A stretch of 64,000 bases of DNA from Heliocybe sulcata (lineage: Eukaryota > Basidiomycota > Agaricomycetes > Gloeophyllales > Gloeophyllaceae): the NCBI GenBank assembly GCA_004369045.1, contig ML213511.1, positions 126,692-190,691 of the forward strand, in the 5' to 3' direction. The notes beneath the pieces are model-generated. The model had not been told where the DNA came from, searched no databases, and worked only from the letters and a program-made list of their open reading frames with translations. Positions 1-11,720 of the stretch are shown here, piece after piece (within the stretch, counting starts at the first letter, position 1; every line of letters begins with the position of its first letter). The position numbers and the translations under genes were made by a program.

Positions 1-3000
1 TTTTATTCGTATTTTATCTGTCCAGCGGCCAGTCTACACAGTCGGCGTCGTGCGCGAGGTGTGGGTAACCTAATTAGGCAACAGCGCCTGGTTGCTGTCG
101 GTGACCGACGTCGATGGGGTAGCGAGTTATAAATATATAGTATGTCTACTCTACACTATAGTACTCTACAGCTAAGGGACCCCCAGTCGCCGGTACCACT
201 GCCGGTGTCAGCAGAGAGTAGGTCAGAGCCTAGCTAGGCTCAACCGGCGGATGCGTGACCCAGCCTATTTAGGCTCATAGCCTGGGACGTCTAGGTGCAG
301 TTGCGCCCCGTACGGCAACAGTTTGTTTTGCCATTCTCAGGAATCAGCGGTGAAGTACAGTCACAAGATGCGGGACGTGTCCGAGAGAAGTTATCCGGAG
401 AGCATAATATCATCTCACGGTATAATTGACCGGACTCTTCGCAGGAAGGGAGACTCGAATTTGCGCGGATTTGTTCACCGAACAGTGATTCTGTTGCGAT
501 CTGTCGATTGCATAGTTCATCTCGGCGTCTGAGATGAACGGGCCGATTAGCCTAGCCGCGCATTGCAGCCGTATCCTGCGAGGACCCACAGAAATGCTGT
601 TGGACGTTACAATGACGGGTGGCGTATGCCCCGCCTTCGATCTCCGGTGCTCATCGTACGCACTGATATCTTCACCACGTTCGCCCTATCGGCTTATTTG
701 ACCATAACCTGAAAGATCAATCATCGTTGCGCACAGGGTCGAGCCAAGGACCATCAAGTTGCACGTTCTCGGCGTATCTCTGTCTGCACAGTGCATCTTC
801 GCCTATGGGTTTCTGATAGATAAAACCCGCGCACAACGTAATATGTACGCTTCACGGCAGCACTGAAAGTCACCACGACCGTGCTTCTGTCATTGGAGGT
901 CAGGGGCCGTATCGAAGCTAGGTGTGGGATCGTCCCTACACACCTTGAAAGATATTCATAGTCGGCAATAAGCAAGGTCACCTGTCGAGTAGTAGCACGC
1001 GCAGAGGCGTAGGTATACCCGGGAATCAGTCGTCGTTATGGAGCACGCGATCGGCGAAAGGTCTCAGACTCACGAGGCGGAGCCTGTACGGAGGAGATAC
1101 CCAGCTTCCCTTGAGATCGATGTCGAGTCCCTACGGAGCGTGGTAATCGAGGCCCTAGATCCAATGATCCATATACACCGCAGCGGGAGCAGCCGCATGC
1201 AAATAGCCGTCCCTCTACGTACCGGCCCAGTATGGGACCGAATGCTCATTTCGAGACTTGCTATGAACGACGGGAAGGCGAGGCGTGGAAGCATCGTACG
1301 TACCCCGCAGGCAAGCCGCAGACGTCAAGGTCCAGATGCCGGATGGTGGGGTAACGTACGACGGTCTGTAATGGAGGAGTAAACGTATCAGGAAGATCAC
1401 GGGTACGGCAAGGAAAATAACGCGGCACCCCTTCATACAACTTGGACGCCTTCGGCATTCAAACACCATTGGTATGGCGTTATCCAGGACCAAAGCCATA
1501 GATGACGAACATCTTGCCGGTGACTAGCGGAGGGTGCCACAGATATACTGGCATGCAGTAGACAAAGTAGCTCTCCCTATCTCCAGGAGCACGGCGCCGA
1601 AGCAGATTCACTAGCAGGAACGCGTATCTCGTTCTATAAACGTTACTTAGTATGAACGTGGGCGACGAAGAGGAAGCAGAGTGCCGAACTTACTACATAC
1701 GGCATATGCTGTACAACGGAGTGTCCATACTAGAACTTTGTTGGACACGTCTGATCAGAACGCCGCTAAAAGACGTGGTGATGAGTAGCGAAGGCACTGC
1801 TCGGTCACGGTTCGCATAGAGTGGAATCTGCTCGGAGATGATCGCAGTGCAGTTGTGGGGATTAGAGGGGCATGGTGAGCTGGAAGTTGCCGGGAAGCAG
1901 GAAGTTGTGGACATCAGACTATGCTGTGTCCATAATCACCATAGCCCATGCACGGGAGGATTTTGTTCGGATATATCGAGGATCAGCGATGAAGAGATAT
2001 CGCGGAAAAAAAATGTGAAGAAGCGTCGATAAAGCTTCCGTGTGCATATTTTTGCAGACCTTCCGATGTTTAATGGGCAGTGAGGATTGAGCATGTCGGG
2101 GCAGGTGAGCCGTTCCTTGTGGGAGCGACCGCGTGGACGCGAGGAAATGAGCTGGGATGAACACGATCGCTCCGATCGCAAGAGGTCAGACGATGTAATG
2201 AGTGGAAGAATATTCCGTCCAGTGTGAGGGTTCCCGAATTAGATGCGAGACAAACCTCATGGGCTATTCGGGAAAGCAAGCGAATGGCTGTGGTCAAGCT
2301 GCACTTTCCTGGACCACACAGCAGCCGGGAGGAGCGTGTCGCTTATAATCCAGCGCTCAAATTCGATAGTAATCAGGACGACGATGACTAAGCTACTAAC
2401 TTCGATCCCGCCGCCGTCCTTGCGTCCATGGTGTTCCATATTGAAGGGGCGGCGAACAAACTCCCGGATATAATATGGAGCGCAGAGGATACCATAGAGA
2501 TGGACCCGATATACCAATGTCGACGCAGTAAAGTTGGAGACTGATCAGTGCCGGGCAAGCTAGAATAGTCTACCCTCGCGAGCATCAAGGGAGTTTCAAG
2601 TTCTATGAGGCAGACATGAAGGAGGATCTGAGCAGTTGGAGGCCATGGTGCGAATTTTATGCCGCTGTCCTGAAGACAGTTTGAGATACAAGTAGATGGA
2701 TGTTAGTAGCTCAGTGCTCAGGATGGACCTCCGGTTACCTTCGTCGGTCGTCAGAGGTAGATTCATTCGGGAGAGTCGGTGACAGAGAGGACGCGCCGAC
2801 TACAGTGAGAGTCCCGGTAGTGCCAGATCCCGACAGTTGATACCCGGTAGCATCGTAGGCGCTATAGATCGTGAAGACATAAGGAGGACTGTTTCCAAAC
2901 GGAATGAATAACGAATAAGGCGGACCAAACCTAACCGCAGTAACAACGTACCGTGGCAGTATCCGGGAAATGGTTCCCACGATTAAGCGCCTTACGGTTG

Positions 3001-6000
3001 CGCTGCCCGCCTCTATGAAATATCCAGTCGTTCCGTTTCACGTTCTTCACGTATGCCTCGCAGGGCAGCAACAGCACGTAAATTGTCAGGGATTGTATCC
3101 TGCGGAATGCCTCAGCATTGTACGGCCCGAGGTCGGTTGCAGCTGGGACCCTGAAACAACAGCAGCCGTCGCCGCCTCAGGCCAGGACTCAACAAACTGC
3201 CGTTAGGATCAGTCGAATGTTTATGTGAGTGTACCTCCAATTACTCTTGTGGTTGCAGGTTGCGACGGTTCGCGGAACATTTGCCACGGCTCGCGGACCA
3301 TTGCATACCCCGCCACCGAGCACGGAGGGTACTTTCATTCTGCCCGTGTTCACCGCAGCGGCCTCACATCCCTTCTCTGGCAAGACGCCGCTTGCCGGGA
3401 GATGTTTCCAATAAATGGTACGTATTGGAATGCTAATCGTTGCCATCCGCCATTCCAAAGTATTCGGTAAACTGACTAGGCCCGTTTGAAGTCGCTGGAA
3501 CTAGCACAGCGGGAACATCGCATACAGCCACGCCCCAGTCCCATATGGATGCGCCAGAAACGATAGCAACCTACTGGTGATATTTACCAAAGATGCAGTC
3601 CACTCTCCGGCCTAGACTCTAGCTTACGGCGGGTAACACGGAGAGGCATTCTATCCGATACTCTGCCACGCACCCGTCCGTCATATGGTATGTCTTTCTG
3701 GTTACGTGAACGCCGCTGCAGGGTCTCAGCTACTTGGGACACAACCATTCTAGGCGGGCCGTCCGTTAGGAATTGAGAGGTGCGTTAGCCGAGTACGGAC
3801 TTGCCGAACGATTCCAGGCTAATATCACATAATGTAGGAAACAGGGCCGAGCATTCTCTTCTCCCGGAAAGGCAGACATGTTTTGGTAGGCAACGTGATT
3901 TTGTACAATATCGGTGATTCTAATCAGCGTACGCAAGCTACTACGAATGTCAAGGTATGGGATTCATGACTGACTTTTGACAACGTCGGCGAGGTCATCA
4001 GTGCGAGATCAGCAGATTATGCAGCCGGAAAGGAACACTTGGCGGGTTTGTCGCATTCGACGAATGCCGATCAATATCATCGCGTTTCGTGTCCCTGGTG
4101 CGTATTAGATACATAGTACAATGGTTTCGGCAATGTGAGTGATCTATTTCACTCGGCGTGAAGGGTGCAAAAACATCCGCGACTGAAGGTCCGGGTAGGC
4201 TAAACTTTCCCCGTGCTATCACGTATTGTCCTCCTTTAGACCGGTAAGTATGTCCGGTCCACCGTCTCTGCATCGTCTCAATGCTCATTGCTTCGATGGC
4301 TATTGCCGACTTCATTCAGCTTAGGTCTCCGCGACATAGCATACCGGTCCAAAGTCAGACAACAGACACGCCGGACTGAAGACGTCCTGCATGTGAATGA
4401 ACTGGCCTTAACTGGGTGGCTGGCTCTATGATCCAACACGTCGAGACTCTAGGACGGTGACGATAAGCATTATGCCAGTCTATCGCCTTCTGGTAGGGCA
4501 CCTGACGATTATAGAAGTCTGATGTCGAATTATCTTCCGCTCCCTGTGGCGTCGGTGGTCCCGAAGTCTCAAGCCAATATAGTGCGATGCGACCATTGAG
4601 GTGCGTCACTTCCAAGTCCGACGCTGGGGCAGAGCATCCTCTATGCAGTCCAAATGCTATGGTGCACTGTATTCATGATTTTCTATAGACTTGACGTTGG
4701 GCATCCCATTCTGCCGCTGTCTCTCTTCCATACGTCAAATACCCTCATGGTCCGGTATTGCGGTTTCTTCGGGCGGATTCTTGTGAAGAAGCCTTCTCTA
4801 CTTCTGAGGTCGATCTGCTACGGTGCTTGCGTTGCCGCATTCGCATGTCGAGCCGCCTCTCGAACGCGTCATCGGTCCCGCCTTCCCAGCCTGTGCAAAC
4901 AGGCATACGAAGGCCCAAAGACGGCTCAAGGGTTGGCAGTCTGCGTTTATTGTCAGCGGAGCGTACTGGATATGACGGGGACGAAGGAGTGCTCCGTCGC
5001 CCCCGATGGTACCGGGCTATTTGCTGAGCGTCGCATCAAGTCTCCGGAATAATCGATCGGTTAAAGATGCTATCAGCTGGAGGAACGAACGCCGGTGAGT
5101 AGGCCTATTTGAGCCGCGTTCAACCACACGTTCATCCGAATGCTCTCCTCTTACCCGCAAGCGCTGAATTACTGGAGTTCCGTCCTAGGACGAGCTGGCG
5201 ATACTCACCTTACTTGGTGCATCAGCATGCTCAGGCATATACAATTACAAGAAACAAGACACGATTACAACACAGTCCAGGTTCGTAATATAGTACATCT
5301 TGATGTATCATTGATAGTGCTATTCACTCCTCAGTCCACATGATCTGCGCCGGCCTATGGTACCAAGTCTTCGCACGATGAAATGAATTGTTACAGCGGC
5401 GGCGGCCGACGACATACGTCTTAGGATGTCCGAACGGGAAACAATAGACCTTGGACTGTATCCTTGCAGATCTCGCACCGGCCAGGTCCACAGGTCCTAT
5501 CGTTTATGGTACTGAACACGCGGCGTCCCAGTCACTTGGCTGAGCTATAGACAACAGTTCTAGGGTGATGAGCTATTATCGGCAGACAAGCAGTCCGTCT
5601 TCCCGGGCTGTGGTCGCTATTCTCCACGGATCCGTGCGCGTGGCTGCCACAGCCTTGCGTGGCGAGCCGATTGTCCCAAAGGCATCTCTGATTGACCCTG
5701 CAGATCGCTCATCCGGAGCGATCGGTTATTCACCCGCCCATACAAAATCGTACAGCTCTGGAATACTTGGCAGCTCTTGGAGGTCAAATATTCCACAAGA
5801 TATCTTGGAGCCGCTGTCAACGGTGGCACAGTTGTTTTCTCCGCCTTTCTTTCAGTTGTAACTCCTAGGCCTCTTTCGGCTTATCATTATCTCAAAGGAG
5901 TTTACCATCTTCCGGCACTCAGTGGCCATGGCTTAGTTGAACCCGGTCCTGCCGTACTAAATCCCCTCGGCCGAGTCGTGCTGGCTTTCTACCCTGCAAT

Positions 6001-6599
6001 ATTTGGCCGATTGTCCCGGACCCGGCTGTCCGGTGCCCTATTTCGCGTTCTCACCGAGGGCAACTTTGCGTCCGCCCAACGACTGCATTCTTTCCTGAAT
6101 CCAGCGGACTGGCTAAGATGCACGTCAAGCAACACTCTCGCATGCCCGCCACCATCGCTGTGGAAGAGGCTATGGTCGTCCCACTCGCTCTAAGTGCAAT
6201 GAACTGCAAGATAAGTTACATGAGCGTACGAGGGAGATAATCCCGAATCAAGTCCAGTACAGTATACTATTAGTTACGGTGCTGCAAGGTGCCTGCCTGG
6301 TACGTGAGTGTATATACGGCATATTCATAGCATCAGTCCGTTGGCTGAGATAGGGAGCTCGTGCTATGTCGTCCCGTAAATGTCCTTCAGTCCTCGGTGG
6401 AGCGGAGATAGTTTAAAGATTGTCATAGAGGTCAATGGATGGCCTTTCGTATCAGCGATAGTAATTGACTTGTGCCAAATGGGTTGGGATCAGGCGTTTT
6501 CGACGGCGTCTGCGCAGAGACCGCAACCGATGCATTCCAAGCATGCTAAGTTCGCAAGGGCAGATTTGGTGAGTGGCACTGGCAACAATTTGTGGCATA
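1..6599. other. Gene-poor stretch with no recognisable gene
   Basis: I found no reading frame here that I can tie to a protein family, no convincing chain of exons, no tRNA and no tandem array. The longest open frames (for example + 5777-6193, 138 codons, and + 4654-5052, 132 codons) have no motif, signal peptide or splice context that I recognise. Base composition is even and I saw no long homopolymers, so this is not simple satellite DNA. It may be ordinary intergenic DNA, an old and fully decayed region, or hold lineage-specific genes that cannot be recognised by eye. Confidence 0.5.
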
Positions 6600-7239
6600 C
6601 TACTCACTGAGACCACCGCAACAAGCACAGAGATAGCATGGACAACATAACGGGTTCTGGAATGCTCCTGATATGCGGGCGCATCAGTACATGGTATGGC
6701 GCATGATGTGAGGGTTGCAGACGCACCTCTGCAGCACCAGAAGCTGAGCATTATAGCAGCCAAGACAACGAGGAACAACCCAACAAAGACAATAATGAGG
6801 TAATCTGGAGAAACGTGAGGCGGACGTGAACTGGAGCTTAGCATATGTCCTTCTAACAATAGGAGTATTGATAAGGCGCACATTTTCGATTCACGAAGAC
6901 CCCGTTGTTATTCCCAGTGCCGTCTCCAGCTGCCCTCTTGACAAGGCCTTCAGCCAGACCATCGTACCCGAACAGCAAGCCCGAGAACGTCGAGTCCGGC
7001 TGGGCCAGCGCGACGCACGCGATGAGGATCAGCGAAAGGAGCGCTAACAGGGCTGGCACGAGGAGCCAGCGCTTGTTTATACGGTGCGTGTGCGAGTGAT
7101 GGTGAGAGGAGCAGTAACTGTCGTGTTCGCCCTTCGCGTTTGCTGTCGGACTTGCGTAGAGATCCATGCCCGCTGGGTTAATGGGCTGGTTCGTTATGGG
7201 GTATACAGGTGCGGATTTCGAGTCCATGTTGCCCAGCAT
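6600..7239 (-). CDS. Small two-helix membrane protein with cysteine-rich tail
   Basis: I do not recognise the family. The chosen start gives MLGNMDSK; a second Met lies four codons on. Exon 1 encodes a hydrophilic N-terminus with a His/Ser run (HHHSHTHR), then a hydrophobic helix (WLLVPALLALLSLILIACVA) and a Gly/Asn-rich loop. Introns begin GTGCGC and GTGCGT. Exon 2 adds a second helix (YYLIIVFVGLFLVVLAAIML) and WCCRG; exon 3 adds AFQNPLCCPCYLCACCGG and a stop. The dense cysteines right after a helix suggest S-acylation or a CYSTM-like fold; this is inference. A decayed paralogue lies about 2 kb away at 8580-9199. A TATA-like TTATAAG about 45 bases upstream is kept in both copies. Confidence 0.55.
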
Positions 7240-7279
7240 TGAGAGAGGATTGCTGCAAGTGGGAGAAGAGAAAATGAAG

Positions 7280-7294
7280 GACCTCTTATAAGGA
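7280..7294 (-). promoter_or_regulatory. TATA-like element of the small membrane protein gene
   Basis: The minus strand reads TCCTTATAAGAGGT here, about 45-50 bases upstream of the chosen ATG. The same element stands at the same place upstream of the decayed second copy (near 9255-9268), which argues that it belonged to the duplicated unit. Confidence 0.35.
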
Positions 7295-7711
7295 CGCAAC
7301 CGCCAAGACCTTGCTCATCGCCTTCAGCGCAGTCGGACCTAGATCCAGGAATAGAACACCACGTGAAGCAATGCTGTGCAACGCATTATGACGTCAATTG
7401 TAGGCTCTTCTTCGTGGCCATGCAACTCCATCATGATCAGTATCACATATCTCATGGCTTGAGACCTGTATCGAACATTGAATAGACTCGGACTACTGTA
7501 AGCAAGTTTCTTGCGAGAGCAATCGGACTACCTTGATAATGAGCTCTAAATTCGTTTTCTATATACATGCCGCTCAAGGTAGCCTTAATTTTGTGCAATA
7601 CGCATTAATGTCTAAGAGCTTCCACAAATTCTACAGAAACCGGGCGCGCGGATACTACAAATTGGTACGCCACACTCACTACGGACCCTCGCGATCGTCA
7701 ACTCGTCCGAG

Positions 7712-7790
7712 CTACTCGTCGTACTCCACATTAACTGCAGAGCTGGGCTTTTCCTCGCTCTCTGGCCGCTGTCCTGAATTTCACCGGGCA
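7712..7790 (-). pseudogene. Orphan copy of the DUF455 gene 3' end
   Basis: This short stretch resembles the last codons of the DUF455 gene at 9596: both end in a frame reading NVEY followed by two or three residues and a stop, preceded by similar acidic, Lys/Ser-rich codons. Nothing of the rest of the gene is found upstream. It marks one edge of the local duplication that also produced the two small membrane protein copies. Confidence 0.6.
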
Positions 7791-8096
7791 TCTCGATGAA
7801 CTTTGGCGACTCTGGTGATGAAATGCTGTCTGACCTTGGTACCTCGTCAGAACCGCCCCGAGGACCGTCGCACGCGCCCAAGGACAATGTCGGTAGTGCT
7901 GTACCAGCTCTGGTGGAACAAAAATACCCTCTCCGAGAACGAGAACTGCGCTCTATAGGAACCTCTGCCAAGTCACAGCGATCGTCAAAAGCGGAATAAA
8001 CTCATGCTAGAACAGTGCCTCGCTCGCGTACTGGACGGATCAAGGATACTGGTTCCATTCCTCGGCGCCTTTATGAAAATCCTCTTGGATAATAAC

Positions 8097-8451
8097 GCTG
8101 GCTATGGCTCGAGGCATATAGTTTATCATACTCTTTCAGCGTGGCTATCTGGCAGAAATGTTCTCGGACGCTGGTCTGTGGATATTCTTATATCTATTCA
8201 CGAACCCCAAGAGTGTCAAGAACTACGAAGAGGATCAGCCGGATATTCATTCTGTTATGCCAGACTACGCTTCCAACCTCACAGATGTTGATCGCAACTC
8301 ACGGGATGATATTCCTACTAGTAACTCTCTTACTGCGGCTACTATTCGCGTTCGTGCAGCTCTTGACCAGTGGGCCATCAAGCGGACGCTGGAGCTCACA
8401 GATAAGGAACCAGACCGCCTCATGCAAGTCCCACTATTCCGCTCCCGCTAA
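8097..8451 (+). pseudogene. Protein-coding fragment, unrecognised, probably decayed
   Basis: A frame with plausible codon use runs to the stop at 8451. It reads LFQRGYLAEMFSDAGLWIFL, then an acidic stretch (NYEEDQPD), and ends in a charged helix-like tail (TAATIRVRAALDQWAIKRT). The same frame continues upstream of 8140 as LAMARGI followed by one TAG, then FIILFQRG, so the upstream part looks like coding sequence broken by a stop. Alternatively an intron ends at TTTCAG near 8138. The piece sits between the two copies of the duplicated unit. I cannot name the family. Confidence 0.35.
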
Positions 8452-8579
8452 GTACAAGTCAGATAGGCCAGCTAAACCAAGTCAGGGTGAGTTTCCATGA
8501 TGAGATAGCAGGCGATGCATTTTAAACATTCTGAAAAGAGCAGACTCGGTGAGTTGCGCTAGCAACAGTTTGTAGCTTT

Positions 8580-9199
8580 CTGCTCACCGAGACAACCGCA
8601 CCAAGCGCAGAGATATCATGGACAACAAAGTGGGTTCTCGAATGCTTCTGATATGCGGGCTCGTCAGTACATGGTACGGCACCTGATCTGAGGGATGCAG
8701 ACACACCTATGCAGTAGAAGACGCTGAGAAATATACCTGCCATGAAGAGGAACAGCCCAACGGACACAACAATGAGGTAATCTGAATAATCATGAGGCGG
8801 GCGTGAGCTAGAGCTTAGCACACGTCCTTCTAACAGAAGGGTTGTTAATCAAACCCACATTTTCCACTCACGAAGAACCCGCCGTTATTCCCAGTGCCCA
8901 TCTCTCTTCACAAGACCTTCAGCCAGGCCCTCGTACCCGAGCAGCAAGCCCGAGAACGTTCGAGTCGGGCTGGGCCAGCGCGACGCACGCGATGAAGATG
9001 AGCGAAAGGACTGCTAGCACGGCAGGCACAAGGAGCCAGCGCTTGTTTGTACGGTGCGTATGCGGGTGATGGTACAAGCAGCAACAACTGTCCTGCCCGC
9101 GGCCTTCGCATCCGGTGTCGAACTTGCGTAGAGATTCATGCTCGCGCAGCTGATAGGCTGGTTCGTTATGGGGTTTAGAGGTGCGGGTTTCGAGATCAT
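8580..9199 (-). pseudogene. Decayed second copy of the small membrane protein gene
   Basis: This copy aligns base by base with 6600-7239. It keeps the N-terminal PLNPITNQPI and MNLYASS segments, the first helix (WLLVPAVLAVLSLIFIACVA) and the second helix (DYLIVVSVGLFLFMAGIFL). The reading frame shifts between the MNLYASS segment and the first helix and again after the helix (one extra base near AQPDS), and the cysteine-rich tail is cut by a TGA after LCCP. The copy's normal stop is also gone. It is therefore a pseudogene, while the copy at 6600-7239 reads through. Confidence 0.6.
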
Positions 9200-9595
9200 G
9201 CTGCCTAGCGCTGAGAGAGGCTTGGTGCAGGTATACAATCAGAGAAAAGGAAGGACTTCTTATAAGGACGCTACTGCCAAGACCCTTCGCATCGACGCAG
9301 CGATCCAGGGATAGAACGCACGGGTTGCGGTGCAATGTCACTCTGCCATTGCGCGCTATATTTTAATTCGTGGCAGCAGCTGGACGACCGAATGCAGAGG
9401 ATATCTCATAGATGAGACACAATATTCTTACTGGATGTTGAATAGATTGGAACTGTGCACGGACTACTTCAATCAAATCTTTGCGAAGCGCATTCGGACT
9501 TGCCTTACTCCTGTGCCACACTCAGATTTCTTCGAGCTGCCAACGTTCGTATTCAGCAGATAAGACTAGCACGCCACGCTCGCTACTCGTCCGAG

Positions 9596-11258
9596 CTACT
9601 TTCCGTACTCCACATTGACTGCAGCGTCGGACTCCTCCTTCTCTGGCGGTTGCCTGTACTTCAGACGCTTCCCATCCCAGGCCGCCTCTCCCCTCAAATC
9701 CTCATAGAACTCCGGCGTCATCCCCGCTTTCTCTCTCGCACTCACATTGAACGGTCCCTTGACATCTCCCGTCCAACACCGCCTCACATCTTCCCGGAAG
9801 CTCTCGACAGGATCAACCCCCTCCTTGCCACACAACCACGTAAACCAGCGGTGGCCCGCCGTCACATGGGTCACTTCATCCGTATGGATGATTTCCAGCA
9901 CCTTCACGCTCTCGACGTCGCCTTGCCTCCGGAATTTCTCGATTGTCGCGGGGTTGACATCGAGGCCGCGCGCCTCCTGGACAAGGTGGATGATGGCCAG
10001 GCGGGCGCGCAGAGACGAGAATGTGACCTGCGCCGAGTCCCATAGCGACGCGTGGACGGGCATGGTGCCTTACGGCGTCTGGGGGGAAATATCAGACAGT
10101 CGGGAACAGAGTAAGCTGAAGTGCTTGGACTCGTCTAGAGCGACTTTCGCAAAGTCTGAGAAAAACGCTGGTGGGAGGTCTGGATGGAGAGGGCCAAAGC
10201 GGGCGATGATATCCCAACTGGTCAACCGTCGGCGTGATTAGTTAAGAGAGTCGCCACTCAGAGACTTGACTACTTACGCAAGGTCGATGCTAAATGTGGC
10301 GCACGGCGTCAGTCCCGCTCGTTTCGCGCTAAATTAAGAGACTCACGCCCACTGCTCAACGTTAGCGAGAGCGTGCAGCATAACAGCTCGATTCTTTTTT
10401 CGGCTAATTTTGCCAGGGTCAACAGTATTCCTCACCCAAGCTTCATGTCGAGGCGGGAGGTCCGGCGGCTGGGGTACGCTCGAACCGCGTTGACCGATGG
10501 ATGTAAGTTGGCCTGTCCGAAAGAGATGCACCGCGTGTCTCGTGCGTTGCACCTGCGTCATAACTTAGACCTGGTCCGGACTGCTGTGTCAAGATATAGT
10601 TACCTTTAAAGTTGGGTCTGCAGTGTTTAGGATCAGGACGGCCCATTGAATCAATGTTCTGGGAGGGTTTTCGACGGGGACGACGTCCTCCTGTACCGTG
10701 GGTTCGGATATCTTTCCGGTCTGTACTGGACTTGTTGCAGTAGGGGGATCGGCAAACTCTGGATAGAACCTTGAGTATTAGTCCACAAATCAGTGTCAGG
10801 TAAACGTCACCTTCAGATACCGGTCTAAGCTCGACGAGCCTCCAGTCTTTACCTCCGTCAGGTGTCTCGACCCATACATCTTCCGCCACTCCGTCCGCGC
10901 CAGGCCGGACTTGTACGGCATACGTACACGCTTTGAGCCCCGTCTCGCTATGACCGGTACGGAGATCAAAGTCATATCTTCAAGCCTGCGTTACATCACC
11001 GATCCGTGGAGATGCAAAGCGACAAGGCAGCGCACCTATGCCACGGGCAGACTGCGACGACGCTGTCCTCGCAGTCCTCGATCTCGGCGTGCGACATGTC
11101 CAGACCGAGATGGGGACACGTCGACTCCATTGCGTATAGCTGGGGACCCCGCGGAGAAGTCGACTCTGTATATTTGTCGTGAAGGGCTGCATCTGACGAG
11201 CCGGAAAGGCGGAAGAGGATCAAGGAGTGATACCGCCCTTCTTTCGACCGTAAGGTGA
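9596..11258 (-). CDS. Rieske [2Fe-2S] domain fused to DUF455 ferritin-like protein
   Basis: The N-terminal part has a Rieske cluster site, CPHLGLDMSH and CPWHRYDFD, giving the C-x-H and C-x-x-H ligands; the fold binds a 2Fe-2S cluster. The middle (NPPRTLIQWAVLILNTADP) and C-terminal parts are DUF455, a ferritin-like family: VEQWAIDLAWDIIARFGPLH, DESKHFSLL, PVHASLWDSA, HTDEVTHVTAGHRWFTWLC. Seven exons are readable, including a 12-base exon at 10278-10289. The 5' end is uncertain: I see no good ATG in frame, and an upstream exon near 11330 is possible. In the last exon the codon expected to be Tyr in the conserved Tyr-Gly before PVHASLW is TAA (10070-10072), so this allele would be cut about 155 residues early unless that base is a sequencing error. 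Known function is unclear; an oxidoreductase is inference. Confidence 0.75.
10278..10289 (-). other. 12-base microexon in the DUF455 gene
   Basis: The minus strand reads intron end CATTTAG, then CATCGACCTTGC, then GTAAGTAG. The 12 bases join the flanking exons in frame to give EQWAIDLAWDII, which fits the DUF455 family. Skipping the exon would remove IDLA while keeping frame. Confidence 0.7.
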
Positions 11259-11720
11259 GGAGATAACGTGTGTGGCTCAGAAGATCTTTATACGGTGCAA
11301 CTCTACGACAAATGAGTACCTCTGCAATCCATAATGAAGAACGTTACTCACTGCAAGAGATCCATGCTATGCTGTTGGGAATAAGAGTGCTGCCGACGGG
11401 GCTCTAGCCTGAGAAACGCGGTCATATTGCTCTTGACCCAGAACCTCTTTACCCTTGCGGACCTTGCTATCGTGCCGTGAAGAAGAACATGCGCCATGGG
11501 CACGGCGACTACGCACCTCGACGCGAATCCAGCCTTGTCGACAGAAGCTGGAGAGACCCGGGCCCATCGGTGGCGGATGCAGGCGAACCTCTGTTCCGGC
11601 TCTAATCACTGAATACCCCGTGGGGTTGCATGGCCATCACGGCCGGGAGGAAGGCTTCAAATAGGCCAAATGTATGCGCGTTAAGTATCCTTTACATTTG
11701 GTACCCATACCTGCGTCGCC
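11259..11720. other. Divergent intergenic region
   Basis: This lies between the 5' end of the Rieske-DUF455 gene (minus) and the F-box gene (plus), so it holds both promoters. A possible first exon of the minus gene (ATGGATTGCAGAG followed by GTACTC, at 11320-11332) is the only coding hint, and its phase does not fit well. Confidence 0.4.

Noticed and set aside
9455-10045. 196-codon plus-strand open frame
   Set aside because: Mirror of the last exon of the DUF455 gene.
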